DNA from: Flavobacteriales bacterium
GTDB lineage: Bacteria; Bacteroidota; Bacteroidia; Flavobacteriales_F; PHOS-HE28
Assembly (NCBI GenBank): GCA_016788295.1
Contig: JAEUSY010000018.1
Coordinates: 1 to 34,245, forward strand
Reading direction: 5' to 3'
Length of the DNA stretch: 34,245 nt
Notes under the pieces: model-generated
What the model was told of the DNA's origin: nothing
The model's input: only the letters and a program-made list of their open reading frames with translations
Databases searched by the model: none
Shown: in pieces, positions 17,094 to 23,864 of the stretch
How the letters are laid out: each line of letters starts with the position of its first letter
Position numbering within the stretch: position 1 is the stretch's first letter
Position numbers and translations under genes: made by a program

Positions 17094-17318
17094 CTATTTC
17101 CGCCCCGTCTCCTTGAAGAGGTGCAGCATGGCCCCCGTGATGCCCAAAAGAGCCAGTAGAATGGTGAACAAAGGGAATCGCCAGGCCACTTGTCCATCGA
17201 TCCACCAACCCGCGAAGGTGAAGGCCAGGATGATCCCCATCATGCTAAGCCCCAGCCCCATGAAACGCAGATAGCTGGCATACTGGTCGCGGATGCGCTT
17301 GGGGTCAGGCGCGCTCAT
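17094..17318 (-). CDS. AtpZ/AtpI family protein
   Basis: A 74-residue protein with two membrane helices: GLGLSMMGIILAFTFAGWWI (about 21-40, with the family GWWID end) and PLFTILLALLGITGAMLHLF (about 49-68). Family knowledge: AtpZ/AtpI proteins sit in front of atp operons and help c-ring assembly or move ions linked to it. The ATGA overlap with the gene before (17315-17318) shows tight coupling. An 83-base gap with a possible promoter separates it from atpB. Confidence 0.85.
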   Translation of the reverse strand: MSAPDPKRIRDQYASYLRFMGLGLSMMGIILAFTFAGWWIDGQVAWRFPLFTILLALLGITGAMLHLFKETGRK

Positions 17319-17722
17319 GCGTTGGGTCGTTGGCGCATGAGGCCTACGGAACGCGAGGTGCTGAAGGCCAGGAAGGCGAGGTAGATCAATACGAAGGTGA
17401 TGGCCACCGGAATGAGGTGCTCGCGCGAAAGGGACACCAGCAGCACCAACAGTACCACCAGCGAGAGCATCATCTTGATGACCAGCCCGGCCATGAAGCG
17501 GCGAACGAAAGCCTTGGGATCGGTGCCGTGCACGCGTTCCTGCCAGGCATGTAAGGCGAAGGTGAGCAGACCGAAGTAGATCAGTACGCCCCAGTAAAGA
17601 CCGGTAACCGGCACGGAAGCAAAGCGCAGCGTAAGCGTCATGGCGGCGCCACAGACCACCACGAACGCCAGAAATGGGAACAGGAACGACCAGCGACCGG
17701 CCGCCTCAGTGGACCTGGCCAT
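17315..17722 (-). CDS. Four-helix membrane protein, AtpI-like position
   Basis: A 135-residue protein with four hydrophobic helices (about 13-32, 40-57, 75-95 and 101-121). The start reads RWSFLFPFLAF; the third helix begins FMAGLVIKMMLSLVVLL. Its position just before AtpZ, with a four-base ATGA overlap, and its topology fit an ATP synthase subunit I-like assembly factor, but sequence resemblance to classic AtpI is weak, so function is inferred from context. It begins seven bases after the bactofilin stop, so the three genes should be on one transcript. Confidence 0.7.
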   Translation of the reverse strand: MARSTEAAGRWSFLFPFLAFVVVCGAAMTLTLRFASVPVTGLYWGVLIYFGLLTFALHAWQERVHGTDPKAFVRRFMAGLVIKMMLSLVVLLVLLVSLSREHLIPVAITFVLIYLAFLAFSTSRSVGLMRQRPNA

Positions 17723-17729
17723 GTGCGGA

Positions 17730-18185
17730 TCAGCGGGCGGCCTGGGCGGGTTCCGGACGCACAGCGCTATCGGTGCGCAGGCGGGCCGGGTCCATCTCCT
17801 TTACCACACCACCGGCCATGCTGCAATTGCCGGTGAACACCGCGCCCGGCTCAATGGCCAGTTTCTTGGTGTTTATGTCGCCATGCAGTTTCGCCGTTGC
17901 CTTCAGGCTAAGCAGGTCCTGGCAGTTCACCTTGCCCAGTACCGTGCCTTCAATGTCAGCGCTCTGGCACACCACCTCGCCCTCGATCACACCGTTCTGC
18001 CCAACGATCACCCGACCACGGGCCGTCAATGTGCCCTTGATCTTGCCGTCGATCCGGATGTTGCTGTCGCTCTGGATCTCGCCCACTATGGAGGTGCCCT
18101 CCATGATGCTGTTGATCTTGCCGGGGCTGATGGGTTCTACAGGCTTGCTCATGGCGGCGGCGGCGGGTTTTTCGCTTCGGAACAT
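17730..18185 (-). CDS. Bactofilin (polymer-forming cytoskeletal protein)
   Basis: A 151-residue bactofilin. A short disordered N-terminus (MFRSEKPAAAAMSKP) is followed by the parallel beta-helix core at about 24-123: SIMEGTSIVGEIQSDSNIRI, DGKIKGTL, VIVGQNGVIEGEVVCQ, LLSLKATAKLHGDI and KLAIEPGAVFTGNCSM. It ends in a proline/alanine-rich tail. Bactofilins polymerise without nucleotide and scaffold envelope enzymes, often M23 peptidases. I chose ATG 18185, because a TATCTTTG promoter box at 18221-18228 would start transcription downstream of the alternative ATG at 18242, and AGGGACC precedes 18185. It leads the transcript into the AtpI-like gene, AtpZ and atpB. Confidence 0.92.
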   Translation of the reverse strand: MFRSEKPAAAAMSKPVEPISPGKINSIMEGTSIVGEIQSDSNIRIDGKIKGTLTARGRVIVGQNGVIEGEVVCQSADIEGTVLGKVNCQDLLSLKATAKLHGDINTKKLAIEPGAVFTGNCSMAGGVVKEMDPARLRTDSAVRPEPAQAAR

Positions 18186-18220
18186 GGTCCCTAAGGCTTT
18201 GGGGTTAGCAACGTTCCGTG

Positions 18221-18228
18221 CAAAGATA
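18221..18228 (-). promoter_or_regulatory. Promoter -7 box for the bactofilin-ATP synthase transcript (TATCTTTG)
   Basis: On the minus strand this reads TATCTTTG, a complete match to the Bacteroidota TAnnTTTG element, 35 bases before the bactofilin ATG and just after the porW stop. No TTG at -33 is visible at standard spacing. Confidence 0.6.
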
Positions 18229-18247
18229 GCTGCGAGGTCCACTTATC

Positions 18248-20917
18248 CTACTGACGGCCAAGGTAGTTCTGTGTGAAGAAGGTGGTGTACGCGTTGAGGT
18301 CCTTGGATTTGTAAAGGATCGCGTAGTTGTCCGGGGTTATGGGAAAGGCCGGGTAGCCCTTGTCGTTGATGCCGACTAGGTTGCTCTTGTCACCGGTGAA
18401 CAACGAGTGGAACTCCATGGCCAGGGCCTTTGAAGGCAAGGGCTGCAGCAACACCACCTGGCGTTCGGTGTCGAGGAAGCTGTTGGTCACTTCCACGGGC
18501 GTTCCGGGCATGTAGGTACGTGCGAAATCCGACAAGCGTGCTTTCACTGTGGCCATGTTCGTGCCGGCATTGGGGAACACGATCATGTACGAGTGCTGCT
18601 CGTTGCTCAGGGTGAACACCGGACCTGCTGGGGCCGGTTTCGGTGCCCCCTGGCTTCCGGTACCGGCACCGTCCAGCGCGGCCAGCAGGTTGTCCGCCGC
18701 CTGGGCTTCCTCTGTACCGGCGTATTGGGACTTCACGTCCATCAAGGCCGCCCGGTAGCCGGCCATGTCGCGCATGCCTCCCTTGGCAAGGGCTTTCAGG
18801 ATGTGGTACTTGGAACGGAAGTGGTTTCGCGGTTCGTCCTGGATCACGCGGTCGCACGCACTGATCACCGTGCCGTAGGCGTACTGCCGGTAGAGCTGGT
18901 AGGTGTCCCGGTAGGCGTTCTCCTCCTGCTGACGGCGCACTTCATCGGCCTGCAACATGTTGGGGTCGCGCACCAAACGGGCGAATTCGGAGGTGGGCCA
19001 GCGCTCAAGGATGATGTTGGCATAGGTCTGCGAGCCGCTGCCTCCCATAAGGTCCACCCAGCCCTCGGCCTCTTTTTCCAAGTAGATGCGGTATAGCTGG
19101 TAATGGCTCTCGGGCGTGTACCGGCACTCATCGAACCGGTTGTTCAGCACCTCGAAGCTTTCAATGGCGTTCTCCCGGTCCTTCAGCTGTTCCTTGTAGA
19201 TCATGCCGCTCACGTAGAGCGCCTCGCATACCCGCTCGTTGGAGGCCGTAATGCCCTCGATGTCGCGCGGAATGTCCTTGCCATAAGAGGCCGGGTCTTT
19301 CCAAGCGGGTTCTCCATCCTGCTTGCCGTCCTCCTGGCCGTCCTCTTTGCCGCCATCCTCGGGGTTCTCGGCAAGCACCACGGTCTTGTCCTTGCGCCGC
19401 CAGTCGTCCTCCAAGGGGCGGTTCCCCCATTTTTTCCGGAAGCTCGCCAGACCGCGGGAAAGCTGTTGTGGGTCGTAGAAATACCATGCGCCACGTCCAC
19501 CACCGGCACCCGGCGCGGGTCGCGGGGCCGTGGCGGGCACATCGGCTGCACGGGCCTCCTCTTCTTTCCGGCGCAGGTCCTCTTCGGCCTTTTCGCGTTG
19601 GCGGATGATGCTCCTGATCTTCTTCTCAAGGTCCTCTTCGTTCAACCCGGCCAGCGCCTGCAAGCTGTCCTCGCGCTCAATGATCTCCAGCTGCTCCACC
19701 AGTTTGCCGAGCACACGGGCGCGCGTATCCACCTCGTCGTACCGGGCATGCTCTTCGCTCAACAGGGCGCTGGTACTGTCGTAATACTGCTGGGCGCTTC
19801 GGTAGTTGCGGTCCTCGAAGTAGATGTCCGAAAGCCGCAGGAAGCTCTTGGCCTTTTGGCGCGTGTCGGTGGTGCTCACCTTGGCGCTGGTGCGCAGGTG
19901 GGCCATGCCATCCTCCTTCTTCCGTTCTTTCAGGTCCAGGTCGGCCAGCGCGTAGTGGATCATGTCGAAGTGGTCCACGTGCTTCTGGTCCTTCAGCATG
20001 CGGTTCAACTTCTGGCGCAGGGCCTTGCTGTCGCCTTTGTTAAAGGCCAGCGCCTGCATGATCTGGGCATGGAAGGCCATTTCGTAGGTCGGCGACATCT
20101 TGAGCACGCGTCCGTATTGGGCGATCGCCTTTTCCTCGTACCCCTTGCGCTCGTATAGCTGGGCCAGGATGAACGACCAGCGGACACGGTCGCGTTTGCG
20201 CTTGGCCGTGGGGGCTGCGCGCTCCAGGTGCAAGATCGCGTCATCGATCTTGCCGCGCTTCAGGTTCAGCTCGGCATACACGGCGTCCAGTTCGGAGAGG
20301 TCCAGGTCCTTGGGGATCTTCTTCAGGTCGCGCACCTGGTCCAGCGCGCTCTGGGCCTTGCCGTACTGTTCCAGCACGATCGCCGTTCGGGCGGTCCAGA
20401 TCTGGCTTTCCAACTGCCGGTTCTGGTCCTTGAATCGCTTGCCGATGTATGCGAAGCCTCGTTCAGCCTCGTAGAAATTGCGCTTGTAGAAATGGCTCTT
20501 GGCGATCACGAACCAAGCATCATCGATCCAGGTGTTCTTCTCCTTTCCCTTGATATCCATGCTGTGCCGGTCGATCACCGTGGAGCATTTCTCAATGCAC
20601 TTCTCCAGATCGGGGATCGCGGCCTTGGCCTGTTCATCCGTGCCATACACGAAAAGGGGTAGCACCTCGTCGTAGTCGTCCACATGGGCGTCCTCGATGC
20701 CCGTCACCACTTCATTCAGCTTCTCGTTGGCGTTGAACCAGCCATTGTCCCTGGCCGTAAGGCGGTGGAAGGTGCGGTTCAGGAAGGCGTCCTTTTCCTG
20801 CGAACAGGAGGCGACCAGCAGGGCCAGCAGTAGGCTCGCGATCAGCAGCGGACGGTATGGACGGAGAGGGAGCACCGGTTCGGTGTGGATAACTGCGAAC
20901 GGGCGAAGATATTTCAT
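18248..20917 (-). CDS. porW: T9SS periplasmic lipoprotein PorW/SprE
   Basis: An 889-residue lipoprotein. The signal peptide ends in a lipobox VASC (C38), then SQEKDAFLNRTFHRLTARDN and GWFNANEKLNE, the hallmark start of the PorW/SprE family. Residues from about 90 to 450 are TPR-like helical repeats (for example AIAQYGRVLKMSPTYEMAFH), then a charged coiled coil. The family block WYFYDPQQLSRGLASFRKKW (about 475-495) and RPLEDDWRR follow, then an acidic DG-rich linker and a second helical-repeat part. Family knowledge: PorW/SprE is required for T9SS secretion and gliding in Bacteroidota, acting in the periplasm next to the PorK/PorN ring. The ATG at 20917 precedes the signal peptide. Bactofilin lies 62 bases downstream. 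Confidence 0.92.
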   Translation of the reverse strand: MKYLRPFAVIHTEPVLPLRPYRPLLIASLLLALLVASCSQEKDAFLNRTFHRLTARDNGWFNANEKLNEVVTGIEDAHVDDYDEVLPLFVYGTDEQAKAAIPDLEKCIEKCSTVIDRHSMDIKGKEKNTWIDDAWFVIAKSHFYKRNFYEAERGFAYIGKRFKDQNRQLESQIWTARTAIVLEQYGKAQSALDQVRDLKKIPKDLDLSELDAVYAELNLKRGKIDDAILHLERAAPTAKRKRDRVRWSFILAQLYERKGYEEKAIAQYGRVLKMSPTYEMAFHAQIMQALAFNKGDSKALRQKLNRMLKDQKHVDHFDMIHYALADLDLKERKKEDGMAHLRTSAKVSTTDTRQKAKSFLRLSDIYFEDRNYRSAQQYYDSTSALLSEEHARYDEVDTRARVLGKLVEQLEIIEREDSLQALAGLNEEDLEKKIRSIIRQREKAEEDLRRKEEEARAADVPATAPRPAPGAGGGRGAWYFYDPQQLSRGLASFRKKWGNRPLEDDWRRKDKTVVLAENPEDGGKEDGQEDGKQDGEPAWKDPASYGKDIPRDIEGITASNERVCEALYVSGMIYKEQLKDRENAIESFEVLNNRFDECRYTPESHYQLYRIYLEKEAEGWVDLMGGSGSQTYANIILERWPTSEFARLVRDPNMLQADEVRRQQEENAYRDTYQLYRQYAYGTVISACDRVIQDEPRNHFRSKYHILKALAKGGMRDMAGYRAALMDVKSQYAGTEEAQAADNLLAALDGAGTGSQGAPKPAPAGPVFTLSNEQHSYMIVFPNAGTNMATVKARLSDFARTYMPGTPVEVTNSFLDTERQVVLLQPLPSKALAMEFHSLFTGDKSNLVGINDKGYPAFPITPDNYAILYKSKDLNAYTTFFTQNYLGRQ

Positions 20918-20955
20918 CGGCCCGCACCGGGGATGGGCTTGTCCATCTTCATCGC

Positions 20956-20963
20956 CACCTTTG
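20956..20963 (+). promoter_or_regulatory. Probable -7 promoter box (CACCTTTG), M23 gene
   Basis: CACCTTTG differs from TAnnTTTG only at the first base. It ends four bases before the ATG at 20968, within the 50-base divergent gap between porW and the M23 gene. Transcription would start at or very near the start codon. Confidence 0.4.
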
Positions 20964-20967
20964 TTGC

Positions 20968-21867
20968 ATGGCCGAAGTGACCCCACCGGACCGGAAGCGC
21001 GCTGAACGAAAGGGCAACCGCCTGCTCCTGAAGCTGCGCAGCAAGTACAGGCTGGTCATGATCGATGACCGCACCTTCGAGGAGCGCTTCAGCATGCGGC
21101 TCAACCGGTTGAACGTGCTGTTGGTGGCCATTGGTGCATTCACCGTGCACGGCTTGTTCGTTACGGCGGTCATCGTGCTCACCCCCTTGAAGCGCTACAT
21201 ACCCGGCTATGCCGATCAGGAGACCAAGCTGAACGCCTACCAGAGCACATTGAAAGCCGATTCGTTGGAGATGGAGCTCCAGGTGCGCGATCTATACCTG
21301 GCCAACCTGCGCGCCGTGCTCCGTGGCGAACTGCCGCCTGATAGTGCCTCACTTAGCGCGCCCATCACCGTGGTGCCCACCCCTGCCGATCTGGTGCCCG
21401 GACGCGCGGACAGCGTGCTACGCTCGCGGATCGCACGGGAGGAGGCGTACGAACTGCTGGAGTCCAAAGCACCGGTGGAAGGCCGTGAGCTCGCAGGCAT
21501 GTTCTTCTTTCCGCCCTTGCAAGGCGTGGTCACCAGCACCTTCGACCGGGCGCAGAAGCACTTCGGGATCGATATCGTGGCCAAGGCCGATGCCGCAGTG
21601 AAGGCCTGCCAGGCGGGTACCGTGGTCTTTGCCGGGTGGACCACCAATGAAGGGCATGTTCTACAGCTGCAGCACGGCAACGACCTAGTTAGCGTGTACA
21701 AGCACAACAGCGTTCTGCTGAAACAGGTGGGCGATCGTGTGAAGGCCGGCGAGGCCATCGCCATTGTGGGCAACAGTGGCGAGCTCACCACCGGGCCGCA
21801 CCTGCACCTGGAGCTGTGGTACAAAGGCGATCCGGTGGACCCGCAGACCTACATGGTGTTCAAATAA
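20968..21867 (+). CDS. M23 family metallopeptidase, membrane-anchored
   Basis: A 299-residue zinc peptidase. Residues 1-48 are cytoplasmic and basic (DRKRAERKGNRLLLKLRSKY), one membrane helix spans about 49-71, and the rest faces the periplasm. A helical segment (about 85-165) leads to the LytM/M23 domain (about 180-295) with zinc ligands H198 and D202 in HFGIDIVA, the conserved H246 in YKHNS, and H278/H280 in TGPHLHLELW. All catalytic positions are intact, so it should cut peptidoglycan cross-links. It is divergent from porW (50 bases) and close to bactofilin. In other bacteria such M23 enzymes work with bactofilins; partnership here is inference. Confidence 0.93.
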   Translation: MAEVTPPDRKRAERKGNRLLLKLRSKYRLVMIDDRTFEERFSMRLNRLNVLLVAIGAFTVHGLFVTAVIVLTPLKRYIPGYADQETKLNAYQSTLKADSLEMELQVRDLYLANLRAVLRGELPPDSASLSAPITVVPTPADLVPGRADSVLRSRIAREEAYELLESKAPVEGRELAGMFFFPPLQGVVTSTFDRAQKHFGIDIVAKADAAVKACQAGTVVFAGWTTNEGHVLQLQHGNDLVSVYKHNSVLLKQVGDRVKAGEAIAIVGNSGELTTGPHLHLELWYKGDPVDPQTYMVFK

Positions 21868-21897
21868 GGCAGCCGCTCCGCACTCAGCACCTTCACC

Positions 21898-23376
21898 ATG
21901 TCACTGAAAGCCGCCATTGCCCTGCCCTATGCCCGCTGGGCCACCAAGCAGGTGATGCACCGTGCCATGGACCCTGTGGCCACGCAACAAGCAGTGCTGA
22001 AGGAGCTGGTGCGCTTCGGCGGGGACACCGCCTTTGGACGCGAGCACCGCATCCACGAGGTGAGTGACCACCAAGGCCTGGTGCAGGCCGTGCCGCTGCG
22101 CGATTACGAGGGCTTCAGGCCGTACATGGAGCGGATCATGTTCGGGGAAGAGGATGTGCTGTGGCCAGGTCTGCCGAAGTATTTCTGCAAGACCAGCGGC
22201 ACCACCAGCGGCGCCAAGTACATCCCCATTACCAAGGAGAGCCTGCCCAACCACATCGGCAGTGCCCGTCGCGCCTTGCTGGCCTACATCGCCCACAGCG
22301 CCCGCGCCGATTTTGTCGATGGCAAGATGATCTTTCTGCAGGGTAGCCCGGTGCTCGATCGCAAGGGCCTTATTCCCACAGGCCGCCTCAGCGGGATCGT
22401 GGCCAACCATGTGCCGGCCTACCTGCTCAAGAACCGCATGCCCAGCTTCGCCACCAACAGCATTGCCGACTGGGAGACGAAGGTGGAGGCGATCGTTGGC
22501 GAAACGATGACCGCTGACATGCGGCTGATCAGCGGCATACCCGCATGGGTGCAGATGTATTTCGAGCGGTTGCTGGCGCGCTCGGGCAAGGCCACCGTGA
22601 AGGAGGTGTTCCCACACTTTTCGCTCTTCGTGTACGGCGGGGTCAACTACGCGCCCTACCGCAGCCGCATGGAAGCACTGATCGGCAGGAGCGTACCCAG
22701 CGTGGAGCTCTTCCCCGCCAGCGAGGGCTTCATTGCTTACCAGGACCAGGACAACGACGATGGCCTGCTGCTGGTGCTCGACAATGGCATCTACTTCGGC
22801 TTCGTGCCCATGCAGGGCGCCGACCGCAGACCGCGCTCCATTGCCGAGGTGGAGCTGAACACGCAGTATGCCTTGGTGCTCTACACCAACGCAGGGCTCT
22901 GGGGCTACGAGATCGGCGATACCGTGAAGTTCACCTCGTTGGCCCCGCCACGCATCAAGGTCACCGGGCGCACCAAGCATTTTACCAGTGCGTTCGGTGA
23001 GCATGTGATCGCCGAGGAGGTGGAAGGTGCACTGAAGGAAGCCATCGCCGTTGTGCCCTGCGAGGTCGCCGAGTTCACCGTGGCCCCGCAGCTGGTCCCG
23101 CAGAACGGCGGACTGCCTTACCACGAGTGGTTCATCGAGTTCGCCGCACCACCGCCCGATATGCAGCGCTTCGCAACAGCGATGGACGATGCTCTGCAAA
23201 AACGCAACCCCTACTACAAGGACCTGATCGCCGGCAAGGTGTTAAGGCCACTGGTGATAACAGCGGTTGCGCGCGGTGGCTTTGCGGCGTGGATGAAGGC
23301 CCGCGGCATGAACGATGCGCAGAGCAAGGTGCCGCGGTTGGCGAACGACCGGAAGTATGTTGAGGGGCTGGGCTGA
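21898..23376 (+). CDS. GH3 auxin-responsive promoter family acyl-adenylating enzyme
   Basis: A 492-residue member of the GH3 branch of the ANL (acyl-adenylate) superfamily. The ATP-binding loop is KTSGTTSGAKYIPIT (98-112), the GH3-type second motif is ELFPASEGFIAYQ, and the adenosine/ribose region is TNAGLWGYEIGDTVKF and KVTGRTKHF. The C-terminal lid domain is complete. Plant GH3 enzymes join amino acids to jasmonate or auxin. Bacteroidota homologues share the core, but their substrates are mostly unknown; adenylation of a carboxylic acid and transfer to an amine is the inferred chemistry. It starts 30 bases after the M23 stop, so co-transcription is likely. Its TGA stop directly abuts the opposing Rieske stop. 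Confidence 0.9.
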   Translation: MSLKAAIALPYARWATKQVMHRAMDPVATQQAVLKELVRFGGDTAFGREHRIHEVSDHQGLVQAVPLRDYEGFRPYMERIMFGEEDVLWPGLPKYFCKTSGTTSGAKYIPITKESLPNHIGSARRALLAYIAHSARADFVDGKMIFLQGSPVLDRKGLIPTGRLSGIVANHVPAYLLKNRMPSFATNSIADWETKVEAIVGETMTADMRLISGIPAWVQMYFERLLARSGKATVKEVFPHFSLFVYGGVNYAPYRSRMEALIGRSVPSVELFPASEGFIAYQDQDNDDGLLLVLDNGIYFGFVPMQGADRRPRSIAEVELNTQYALVLYTNAGLWGYEIGDTVKFTSLAPPRIKVTGRTKHFTSAFGEHVIAEEVEGALKEAIAVVPCEVAEFTVAPQLVPQNGGLPYHEWFIEFAAPPPDMQRFATAMDDALQKRNPYYKDLIAGKVLRPLVITAVARGGFAAWMKARGMNDAQSKVPRLANDRKYVEGLG

Positions 23377-23799
23377 TCACCCCACGTTCACACGCAGCAT
23401 GTCGCCTTCCACCGTTGTGGGGTAGCGCTTCAGGTCTTGTTTGCTGGGCCCTTTGGTCACCTTGCCGTCGCCATCGAAGGTGCTGCCGTGCCATTCACAT
23501 TTCAACCCCTCACCATCCTTGAATTTCACAGGGCCATTCTTGTGTGGACAGTTCAACGCAAGTGCAACGATCGTCCCATCGCTGCGCTTGTCGAGCAACA
23601 ACGTATGGTCCAGTCCCTTTGCGCGAATGATGTTCACGCCAGGTGTGAGCCCGGCCAACGGTATCGCCAACGCACCATCATTTACCGAATAGCTGGTGCC
23701 CTTGCCACTGGCACAACCCTCCAGCGTGGCCACGGCAGGTACAACAGCCAGTGCAGCGCAGGCCTGGCAGGCGGATCGGATGAAGGTGCGACGGTCCAT
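23377..23799 (-). CDS. Small Rieske [2Fe-2S] lipoprotein
   Basis: A 140-residue Rieske protein. The N-terminus has a Tat-like RRTFIRSA start and a hydrophobic stretch ending LEGC (C29), a plausible lipobox, so it probably sits as a lipoprotein outside the cytoplasm. The cluster ligands are visible: C84 and H86 in NCPHKNGP, C101 and H104 in KCEWHGSTFD. The length suits a stand-alone electron carrier, not a bc1 subunit; the disulfide cysteines of the high-potential bc-type are missing. ATG 23799 is preferred because it gives the export signal. It follows the lipase gene by 65 bases on the same strand. The redox partner is unknown. Confidence 0.85.
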   Translation of the reverse strand: MDRRTFIRSACQACAALAVVPAVATLEGCASGKGTSYSVNDGALAIPLAGLTPGVNIIRAKGLDHTLLLDKRSDGTIVALALNCPHKNGPVKFKDGEGLKCEWHGSTFDGDGKVTKGPSKQDLKRYPTTVEGDMLRVNVG

Positions 23800-23864
23800 G
23801 GGTGGTTCGTTCAGTAGGTGATCTGTTGGTGAAGGTCGTGATCTTCCGATGGGTTCAGCATGGT

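Noticed and set aside
15856..17274. A 472-codon open frame on the plus strand opposite atpB
   Set aside because: The product is Glu/His/Asp-rich without hydrophobic core or motifs. The opposite strand encodes subunit a with its catalytic arginine.
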